DNA from: Candidatus Nitrosopumilus sp.
GTDB lineage: Archaea > Thermoproteota > Nitrososphaeria > Nitrososphaerales > Nitrosopumilaceae
DNA length: 6,578 nt
Assembly: GCA_013002265.1 (NCBI GenBank)
Contig: JABDKK010000045.1
Location: 1 to 6,578, forward strand
Direction: 5' to 3'
Of the stretch, positions 1-4,708 are shown one piece after another. Positions within the stretch are counted from its first letter, which is position 1; every line of letters begins with the position of its first letter. The position numbers and the translations under genes are program-made. The notes below the pieces were generated by a model. It was not told the origin of the DNA, searched no databases, and worked only from the letters and a program-made list of their open reading frames with translations.

Positions 1-8
1 ACGTACAA

Positions 9-122
9 ATGAAAACTAGTGGTGCAGATGATATTTGTCCCATATGCAATAAACCAAAAAAAATGCATACTTTTACAGAGATTCAAATCTGCTCAAAGAA
101 ATTTGAAAAAATGAAATGTTGA
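9..122 (+). CDS. Tiny cysteine-rich (possible zinc-binding) protein, 37 aa
   Basis: This short plus-strand reading frame runs from an ATG to a TGA stop. It encodes a basic 37-residue peptide with a CPIC pair at residues 10-13, a histidine at 20 and further cysteines at 28 and 37 (the last residue). The CPxCNK knuckle is typical of zinc-ribbon mini-proteins, and C28 and C37 could complete a four-ligand site; that reading is inference. The frame is open back to the window edge (two more codons), so this could be the C-terminal end of a longer protein and the start is uncertain. It converges on the GGT-family gene. No specific function is recognised, and a frame this short could be open by chance. 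The clustered cysteines are the main reason to list it. Confidence 0.45.
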   Translation: MKTSGADDICPICNKPKKMHTFTEIQICSKKFEKMKC

Positions 123-163
123 AAGTATAAAATAATTACAGAATTAAACTACATTGTCAAAGA

Positions 164-169
164 TTTTTT
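164..169 (+). terminator. T6 tract, possible terminator of the small plus-strand ORF
   Basis: Six consecutive T residues on the plus strand lie about 40 bases after the stop of the small cysteine-rich ORF. Archaeal termination commonly uses T-rich tracts without a strong hairpin. The tract sits in the short gap between two convergent genes, where terminators are expected. AT-rich DNA gives such runs by chance, so support is weak. Confidence 0.3.
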
Positions 170-189
170 AAATTATAAGATGTCAGAAT

Positions 190-202
190 TGAAAATAAAA
201 TA
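190..202 (-). terminator. T-rich tract just after the GGT-family gene
   Basis: On the minus strand the stop codon is followed at once by TATTTTATTTTC, two T4 runs in 12 bases. This resembles the T-rich, hairpin-free terminators of archaea. It faces the convergent plus-strand ORF. The call rests only on composition and position. Confidence 0.35.
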
Positions 203-1840
203 TCATATCCCCTCTGCAGCACCATCACGTCGGATTTCAGCAACACCTTGAAATCCATCACAGATCTGACATTTTAGTACGGCATGAATTGCACCAAGAA
301 AAAACGAATAACGTTCACGGTGATCAATTTTGTAACCAAGTTTTTGTAAATATGGGACTATTTCACCATCCGCAAATCCTTCCTCGATGCTTATTTCACC
401 ATCCAAAGAACAATGGATTCGTGGTTTAAGCATAGCAGTATCAATTGAATTATTTCCATCAATCATCCTTGAAAGAAAATGACTCACCACTGAAAATATT
501 CTTGAGCTTCCAGGACTTCCCAAAATCATCAAAGGTTTATTGTCATAATTAACAATTGTAGGGCATACTGATGTCCACGGAGATGCGTTAGGTCGCAAAT
601 AGAACGGATGGTTTGTGTTTTTAAATTCATAGCACGACATGTAATTATTATAGAGAAAACCCAAACCTTCAGCTGCAGCTTTTGAACCATAAGACAATTC
701 TATTGACTGGGTAATTCCAATTGCATTTCCTTCATCATCCATCACAGATAGATGGGTGGTTTCATCAGGATCCTTAGCAGGATCTTCAAAAGGAAGTGAA
801 GGATCAACAGTATTTCTAATAGAGCCGGCAAGAGTTCTTGCAAATGCTGAACTAAGATGAGTTGTATCTCGAGTTTGATGATACGTGTTTGGGTCATAAG
901 GCCTTTGTGATCTGTGAGATAATGCTTTACGAAAAGTTTCAGCTACAAAATGATAAGAGTGTGGTTTTTTACTACGGAGAAATTCTGATGAAACATTGTT
1001 TAGTATCATTAAGACTAAAAGAAGTGTCCTTCCAGCTGTTGGAGGAGGCATTGTAACAATTTGAATTCCCCTGTAGGATCTCACTAGAGGTTTTCTCTCT
1101 ATAGGTTCAGGAATTAGAGCAAGATCATCAGCATGTAAAAATCCTTCATTAATTCGCATATCCTCATTAATTTTCTTTGCAATCATTCCATGGTAGAATG
1201 TTTGATAACCATGTTCACTAAGGTGTTTCAGTAGTTCACTCAAATCATCTTGTACAAATAAATCACCTACATCATATGGCACTAGACCATCTTTTAGAAA
1301 ATATTTAGCACCAGAATTAGATTTTACTCGAAAAAACTTGTTCAGATTTTTTGTTTGAATGTCATGTTGTAATTGTGTGATTCTATACCCTCTTTTTGCA
1401 ATCCTAATTGATGGTTCAATTATTGTAGCCCAATCTAATTTTCCATAATGTTGATTCAAATATCCAATCACTGCAGGAGTGCTTGGAACAGTAGATGCTT
1501 TGTATCCAATAAATCGTGTTGATTTTTTTTCAAAAAAGGACGCATGAGCAAGGGAAGGAGCACGACTAGAACCATCAAGAGCTATTGTTTTTCCATTAAT
1601 GTGGAGCATTGCAAGTGACTGACCCCCTAAACCAGATGATTGGGGCTCACATACCCCTAGTGCAATTGCTGTGGCACATGCAGCATCAATCGCATTACCG
1701 CCTTTCTTGAGCATTTCAACTCCTGCTTTTGTCGCATCAGGAAATGCTGAAGAAACCATACCATGTTTAGATTTTGAACATTTTTGATCAGGTGTAGGAG
1801 TAAAAGAAGATTCGATTTTTTCCAGATCCACATTAATCAT
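203..1840 (-). CDS. Gamma-glutamyltransferase-family Ntn hydrolase with an altered gamma-glutamyl pocket
   Basis: This 545-residue protein belongs to the gamma-glutamyltranspeptidase (GGT) family: proenzymes that cleave themselves so that a threonine becomes the N-terminal nucleophile of the small subunit. Family marks seen are GGNAIDAACATAIALGV near residues 47-63, TTHLSVMD at 361-368 (predicted nucleophile T361), NNYM at 398-401, TSVCPTIV at 423-430 and GSPGSSRI at 441-448. The length is normal for the family. There is no signal peptide or membrane segment, so the enzyme should be cytoplasmic, unlike periplasmic E. coli GGT. By hand alignment to E. coli GGT, the residues gripping the gamma-glutamyl group are replaced: Arg114 by S91, Asn411 by E381, Gln430 by Y400 and Asp433 by C403. 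The lid loop is also short. It is therefore probably an amidase or acylase of other specificity, as seen in GGT-fold relatives such as oxamate amidohydrolase and cephalosporin acylases. The ATG follows AAGG directly; a GTG three codons later is a possible alternative start. Confidence 0.9.
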   Translation of the reverse strand: MINVDLEKIESSFTPTPDQKCSKSKHGMVSSAFPDATKAGVEMLKKGGNAIDAACATAIALGVCEPQSSGLGGQSLAMLHINGKTIALDGSSRAPSLAHASFFEKKSTRFIGYKASTVPSTPAVIGYLNQHYGKLDWATIIEPSIRIAKRGYRITQLQHDIQTKNLNKFFRVKSNSGAKYFLKDGLVPYDVGDLFVQDDLSELLKHLSEHGYQTFYHGMIAKKINEDMRINEGFLHADDLALIPEPIERKPLVRSYRGIQIVTMPPPTAGRTLLLVLMILNNVSSEFLRSKKPHSYHFVAETFRKALSHRSQRPYDPNTYHQTRDTTHLSSAFARTLAGSIRNTVDPSLPFEDPAKDPDETTHLSVMDDEGNAIGITQSIELSYGSKAAAEGLGFLYNNYMSCYEFKNTNHPFYLRPNASPWTSVCPTIVNYDNKPLMILGSPGSSRIFSVVSHFLSRMIDGNNSIDTAMLKPRIHCSLDGEISIEEGFADGEIVPYLQKLGYKIDHRERYSFFLGAIHAVLKCQICDGFQGVAEIRRDGAAEGI

Positions 1841-1859
1841 CCTTGTTTTGTTGATTTAC

Positions 1860-1867
1860 CATTTAAT
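1860..1867 (-). promoter_or_regulatory. Possible TATA box for the GGT-family gene (proximal)
   Basis: On the minus strand, ATTAAATG is centred 23.5 nt before the ATG. That is close to, but 2 nt shorter than, the 25.5 nt spacing seen at the hexapeptide genes. It would give a leaderless or nearly leaderless transcript. A better-looking box farther upstream competes with it. Confidence 0.3.
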
Positions 1868-1926
1868 CATTCCAACAACGATTTGCAATTTTCTTGGATT
1901 TCAACTATATCCAATAATCATTCTTG

Positions 1927-1935
1927 TATATTAAA
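1927..1935 (-). promoter_or_regulatory. Possible TATA box for the GGT-family gene (distal)
   Basis: TTTAATATA on the minus strand is a better match to an archaeal box A than the proximal candidate. Used as a promoter, it would start transcription near position 1905 and leave a leader of about 65 nt before the ATG. It lies just downstream of the last hexapeptide gene. Confidence 0.3.
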
Positions 1936-1975
1936 TGAATAGAAGTTTCAGAGTCCTTTTTTATTTTCAAAATCA

Positions 1976-2338
1976 TTATTCTGGAAAAGTCTTTCCAGCT
2001 TCAAGAACAGTATTTGTTGATATAACTGCATTATCTAAAACAGTAGCATTTTTTTCTATTACTACATCATCTCCCATTTTTACACCCTTTCCAATTACTG
2101 TCTGTTTTTCTATTACAACATTAGTTCCAAGTACACAGTCATCTCCAATGTTGACATCCTTTTCTATAACGCATTCATTTCCTAATGTGACTCTACTGCC
2201 TATCACTGCTCTTTTTTCAATCACAGTTTTTTTTCCAAAGACACAGTCATTGCCTATCTGAACTTTTCCTTGTATGACGGTATTATCATCCATTGTAACA
2301 TTATTTCCTATTTTTGCACTGGGATCAATTTCTGCCAT
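1976..2338 (-). CDS. Left-handed beta-helix (hexapeptide-repeat) mini-protein, copy 1 (120 aa)
   Basis: Almost the whole protein is hexapeptide repeat. After MAEIDPSAK come five exact 18-residue units (residues 10-27, 28-45, 46-63, 64-81, 82-99). Each unit equals three hexapeptides, one full turn of a left-handed beta-helix, and a looser sixth turn and short tail end at 120. The unit pattern is IGxx(V/C)x-(M/F/L)xxxxx-IEKxxx, and four of five units carry IEK. There is no signal peptide, membrane segment, acyltransferase domain or gamma-carbonic-anhydrase histidine triad. Such solenoids usually form trimers; catalytic function cannot be assigned, so a structural or scaffold role is inferred. 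I chose the ATG matching both paralogues (MA[DE]IDPSA) and lying 25.5 nt after the centre of a TATA box. A TTG four codons upstream is unlikely. It is probably transcribed separately from copy 2, which ends 95 bases upstream. Confidence 0.85.
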   Translation of the reverse strand: MAEIDPSAKIGNNVTMDDNTVIQGKVQIGNDCVFGKKTVIEKRAVIGSRVTLGNECVIEKDVNIGDDCVLGTNVVIEKQTVIGKGVKMGDDVVIEKNATVLDNAVISTNTVLEAGKTFPE

Positions 2339-2359
2339 GATAATTAGCAATGATCTGTT

Positions 2360-2367
2360 TATTTAAA
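2360..2367 (-). promoter_or_regulatory. TATA box of hexapeptide gene copy 1
   Basis: TTTAAATA on the minus strand is centred 25.5 nt upstream of the ATG at 2338. This is the spacing expected if transcription begins at the start codon (leaderless mRNA). It also argues against the upstream TTG start. Copy 3 has a near-identical box at exactly the same distance. Confidence 0.65.
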
Positions 2368-2387
2368 GAGTAAGTTATGATTAGAAC

Positions 2388-2397
2388 GGATTAAGTC
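2388..2397 (-). promoter_or_regulatory. Shared upstream motif GACTTAATCC (copy 1)
   Basis: The 10-mer GACTTAATCC on the minus strand is repeated exactly upstream of copy 3. At both genes it lies about 30 nt before the TATA box, and both sites are followed by CTAAT, after a 3-nt gap (GTT) here. It may be a common operator or activator site, or a relic of duplication that included the promoter. Confidence 0.4.
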
Positions 2398-2433
2398 GGA
2401 ATTATTTAGAATTACGATGAAGTAACCTATCTA

Positions 2434-2820
2434 TTAATGATGGTCGTTTTTTTTCGAATCACTTCGAAAAATGGTATCTTCTTTAACTAATGTATCATCT
2501 GGGACAGATTCATTATCTTTAACAATAGCATTTTTTTCTAACACAACATTATTACCAATTGTAACACCTTTGCCAATACTAGATTTTTTTGTAGCTACTA
2601 CTTTAGTTCCAATTGTAGAATTACTACCTATGTGAACTTTTTTTTCTATTACTGTATCATCTCCTATTTTCACACCATTGCCTATCACTGCCTTTTTTTC
2701 AATCACTACTTTTTTTCCAAAGACACAATTATCTCCGATATGAGTATCTCTTTCTATCTCTACACTATCATCCATAATAACATTATTTCCTATTTTTGCA
2801 CTTGGATCTATATCTGCCAT
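2434..2820 (-). CDS. Left-handed beta-helix (hexapeptide-repeat) mini-protein, copy 2 (128 aa)
   Basis: This is a paralogue of its two neighbours, starting MADIDPSAK and carrying five 18-residue beta-helix turns at exactly the same residues (10-99) with no insertion or deletion. Turn 2 matches copy 1 at 14 of 18 positions. Turn 4 is the most altered: its third-face tripeptide is ATK rather than IEK. The tail (100-128) is charged and ends KKNDHH, unlike the tails of the other copies. No catalytic residues, signal peptide or membrane segment are seen. Its ATG lies 20 bases after the stop of copy 3, which suggests co-transcription. The sequence 25.5 nt before the ATG is AAAAAATA, only a weak TATA box. 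Function is unknown; a structural role is inferred from the repeat-only architecture. Confidence 0.85.
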   Translation of the reverse strand: MADIDPSAKIGNNVIMDDSVEIERDTHIGDNCVFGKKVVIEKKAVIGNGVKIGDDTVIEKKVHIGSNSTIGTKVVATKKSSIGKGVTIGNNVVLEKNAIVKDNESVPDDTLVKEDTIFRSDSKKNDHH

Positions 2821-2840
2821 GATAAATTATTTTATTGATC

Positions 2841-3236
2841 CTATTTTTTGAAGTATTTTGCTTTTAGTGTTGTTCCATCAGGATAGGTACGTCCAGCAGA
2901 AAGTACTGTTCCCGTTGGGATATCTGAGCCGTCTGGCACCTTCGTTTCCTTTTCTAAAACACAATCGTCTCCCATTTTTACACCATTACCGATAGTCGCA
3001 TTTCTTTCAATTACATTTTCTTTACCAAAAACACAATCATTACCAACATTGACATGTCTTTCAACAACACAATGTACGCCCATCTTTACACCAGTGCCAA
3101 TAGTTGCGTGTTTTTCAATTACTACTCTATTATCTAAATCACAATTATCTCCTATGTGAGCATCTCCTTCAATTACTGTGCTTTCTTGCATCTTAACATT
3201 ATTTCCTATGACTGCACTTGGATCTATATCTGCCAT
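2841..3236 (-). CDS. Left-handed beta-helix (hexapeptide-repeat) mini-protein, copy 3 (131 aa)
   Basis: This is the first of the three tandem paralogues in transcription order. It starts MADIDPSAV, followed by five 18-residue beta-helix turns (10-27 through 82-99) in the same register as copies 1 and 2. A longer tail (100-131) has loosened repeats and a basic aromatic end, KAKYFKK. Third-face tripeptides are IEG, IEK, VER, IER and LEK. It has more histidines (27, 43, 55, 61) than the others, but not in the spacing of the gamma-carbonic-anhydrase zinc site, so I do not call it one. The ATG was chosen over a TTG five codons upstream because of paralogue alignment and the TATA box 25.5 nt before it. 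It follows the T7 tract after the NDH-2-like gene, so it probably opens its own transcription unit, continuing into copy 2. Function unknown. Confidence 0.85.
   Translation of the reverse strand: MADIDPSAVIGNNVKMQESTVIEGDAHIGDNCDLDNRVVIEKHATIGTGVKMGVHCVVERHVNVGNDCVFGKENVIERNATIGNGVKMGDDCVLEKETKVPDGSDIPTGTVLSAGRTYPDGTTLKAKYFKK
2842..2849 (-). promoter_or_regulatory. Weak TATA-like element before hexapeptide gene copy 2
   Basis: AAAAAATA on the minus strand is centred 25.5 nt before the ATG of copy 2, the same spacing as the clear boxes of copies 1 and 3. It is built from the last two Lys codons and the stop of copy 3. It could be a weak internal promoter, or only coding sequence in an operon. 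Confidence 0.25.
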
Positions 3237-3257
3237 GATAATGTTTGCCAACTTTAG

Positions 3258-3265
3258 TATTTAAT
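3258..3265 (-). promoter_or_regulatory. TATA box of hexapeptide gene copy 3
   Basis: ATTAAATA on the minus strand is centred 25.5 nt before the ATG at 3236, identical in spacing to the box of copy 1. This supports a leaderless transcript and the shorter start codon. Confidence 0.6.
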
Positions 3266-3289
3266 TACAATGTTAGTTGACTGTATTAG

Positions 3290-3299
3290 GGATTAAGTC
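3290..3299 (-). promoter_or_regulatory. Shared upstream motif GACTTAATCC (copy 3)
   Basis: This is an exact second copy of the 10-mer found upstream of hexapeptide gene copy 1. It lies about 33 nt before the TATA box and is followed directly by CTAAT. Copy 2, whose upstream sequence is coding, lacks it. Confidence 0.4.
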
Positions 3300-3304
3300 A
3301 AATC

Positions 3305-3311
3305 AAAAAAA
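3305..3311 (-). terminator. T7 terminator tract after the NDH-2-like gene
   Basis: Seven consecutive T residues on the minus strand begin nine bases after the TGA stop of the NDH-2-like gene, followed by TTT after GA. A T-run this close to a stop fits archaeal intrinsic termination. It separates this gene from the hexapeptide unit, whose promoter lies just beyond. Confidence 0.5.
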
Positions 3312-3320
3312 TGGTTATCA

Positions 3321-4670
3321 TCAAATCAAATCTTCTTTAAAAAAATCTTTTACAGAAGGAGAATCTGATTTTATATCCACTTTGGTAAGAAACTTGGTTT
3401 TGATCAAACCAATAAATGTCAGATCCCGTTTAAACAACAAATCTGCAAGCCAGCTAGTTGCAACCTGGTATTTTTTTTCTAGAGTTGGCAATTGTGACAA
3501 ATAATAAGTTCTCCAAATTAACCAAGCTAAAGAACCGGTAATGGGGCGCCCAAACAATACAGCAATGGCAACTTTTCTGCCTAACGTAGTCATCATTCCC
3601 TTACTCTTGAAAGAATATTCTTTAAGATTTGATTTGCCAGAAATAACTGAGAATAAATTATTGGCAACTGTCACACTTTGATGAATTGAATTTTGAGCTG
3701 TAGTAGGATATGCTTCTCCAGTAATTGGATTTGTAATTAGTGCACAATCACCTAATGCAAAAACATGATCATGTTCTAAAACTTTCAAATATTTGTCTAC
3801 TTTTAGTTTACCAGATTTTTTATGTATGCAATCAATTTCAGATACAATAGGATCAACATCAACACCTGCAGCCCAAATTAGAGTCATACACGGAATAATT
3901 TCCCCATTATCTAATTGGACATAATCTTCTCCTGCATCTACTGCTTTAGTTTTAGTGAGTACATTTACCCCAGCCTTTTTCAGGTATTCCCCAGCTAGTT
4001 TACCAAGTCTTGGACCAAGTTCAGACAAAATATAGTCTTTTGAGGCTATTAGATTCATTGAGATATTCTCTTCACCTATACTAGGATAGAAATTTTTTAC
4101 AGAATCTCGGACTAGTTGATTAATCTCACCCATTGTTTCAACTCCTGCAAATCCACCTCCAACAACGGTAAATGTCATCAATTCCTTTTTGAATTCCAGG
4201 TCAGATGTTTGGGCTGCATTTTCAAGCATATTGATTAGATTGAAATTAATCGATAATGCATCCTCTACTGTTTTAATTGTAAATGCATGTTTTTCGATAT
4301 TTTCATTATCAAAAAAGTTTGTATTGCTACCAAGAGTTATCACCAAATAATCATATTCTAAAGCATGTACTTTACCATCAAATTCACGAGTGACAGTAAC
4401 TAATTTTTGCTTCATATCGATATATGATACTGCAGCATGATAGAATTCGGCTTGTTTACATAATTTCCTAATTGGTACTGTAATATCATTTGGATGAATT
4501 AATCCAGATGAAACCTGAGGAAGCATCGGAGTATACAGAAAATAATTATCCTGACTAACTATACTGATTTTGATATTAGGATTATTTTTAAATTTATTTT
4601 GAATTAATCTTAGAACATTAATTCCGCCAAATCCTCCTCCGAGTATGAGAATTTTTTTGATTTTTGACAT
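3321..4670 (-). CDS. Type II NADH:quinone oxidoreductase (NDH-2-like flavoprotein)
   Basis: This 449-residue two-dinucleotide-fold flavoprotein is predicted to pass electrons from NAD(P)H through FAD to membrane quinone without pumping protons. Features seen: FAD-binding GGGFGG at 11-16; YTPMLPQVSSG at 46-56, typical of NDH-2; NAD-binding VVGGGFAGVETMGE at 169-182 with the conserved E178; LIWAAGV at 264-270; second FAD motif VFALGDCA at 303-310; and TAQNSIHQ at 324-331 in the place of the quinone-site AQxAxQ motif, with His330 at the final Gln position and Gln331 next to it. Residues 375-430 (many Trp, Tyr and Leu, then KRDLTFI) match the C-terminal amphipathic membrane anchor of the family. 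The catalytic cysteine pair of sulfide:quinone reductases is absent, which argues against that alternative. It starts 16 bases after the ATP-grasp/M20 stop and is probably co-transcribed with it. Confidence 0.9.
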   Translation of the reverse strand: MSKIKKILILGGGFGGINVLRLIQNKFKNNPNIKISIVSQDNYFLYTPMLPQVSSGLIHPNDITVPIRKLCKQAEFYHAAVSYIDMKQKLVTVTREFDGKVHALEYDYLVITLGSNTNFFDNENIEKHAFTIKTVEDALSINFNLINMLENAAQTSDLEFKKELMTFTVVGGGFAGVETMGEINQLVRDSVKNFYPSIGEENISMNLIASKDYILSELGPRLGKLAGEYLKKAGVNVLTKTKAVDAGEDYVQLDNGEIIPCMTLIWAAGVDVDPIVSEIDCIHKKSGKLKVDKYLKVLEHDHVFALGDCALITNPITGEAYPTTAQNSIHQSVTVANNLFSVISGKSNLKEYSFKSKGMMTTLGRKVAIAVLFGRPITGSLAWLIWRTYYLSQLPTLEKKYQVATSWLADLLFKRDLTFIGLIKTKFLTKVDIKSDSPSVKDFFKEDLI

Positions 4671-4672
4671 CA

Positions 4673-4708
4673 GTACAAATGAGAAATTATTTCTCAGAGC
4701 ATTTGTAC
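4673..4708. repeat. Long inverted repeat at the ATP-grasp/M20 to NDH-2 junction
   Basis: GTACAAAT (4673-4680) is the exact reverse complement of ATTTGTAC (4701-4708). Inside it GAGAAAT (4681-4687) pairs with ATTTCTC (4689-4695). Folded as RNA this gives up to 15 base pairs, with a 5-nt bulge on one side (4696-4700) and a very tight tip. It covers the last seven or so codons and stop of the upstream gene and ends two bases before the NDH-2 ATG. It could limit read-through, mark an mRNA processing site or control NDH-2 translation. It is not followed by a T-run on the minus strand. Confidence 0.55.

Larger units (their letters stand above)
1976..3236 (-). repeat. Tandem triplication of a hexapeptide gene, each with 5 x 54-bp internal units
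   Basis: Three head-to-tail genes share the same layout: a nine-residue head, five 54-bp (18-codon) units and a variable tail. The unit blocks are 2042-2311, 2524-2793 and 2940-3209, each exactly 270 bp. The first ~30 bases of each gene and the sequence (A/T)TTATCATGGCAGA around each start are nearly identical, which suggests duplication that included the start region. Tails differ in length and sequence. Confidence 0.8.

Noticed and set aside
862..1056. Plus-strand frame of 64 codons inside the GGT-family gene
   Set aside because: It is antisense to strongly conserved GGT coding sequence and has no recognisable motif.
1935..2261. Plus-strand frame of 108 codons opposite hexapeptide copy 1
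   Set aside because: Its Ser/Thr/Phe/Ile-rich periodic sequence is the mirror of the 54-bp units on the other strand.
2632..2838. Plus-strand frame of 68 codons opposite hexapeptide copy 2
   Set aside because: Low-complexity antisense shadow of the repeat units, rich in Tyr, Phe and Ile.
1976..3236. Hexapeptide proteins as gamma-class carbonic anhydrases or acetyltransferases
   Set aside because: The three-histidine zinc pattern of gamma carbonic anhydrases and the catalytic His and extra domains of hexapeptide acyltransferases are not present in any copy.
1976..3236. 54-bp units as a CRISPR array or minisatellite
   Set aside because: The units are diverged at DNA level and fit protein beta-helix turns exactly in frame; there are no constant repeats with unique spacers.
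3277..3504. Plus-strand frame of 75 codons opposite the NDH-2 C-terminus
   Set aside because: Antisense to the conserved membrane-anchor region, with no motif or promoter.
3..4682. The 10-mer GTACAAATGA at 3-12 and 4673-4682 as a dispersed repeat
   Set aside because: Ten AT-rich bases can recur by chance, and the flanks do not match.
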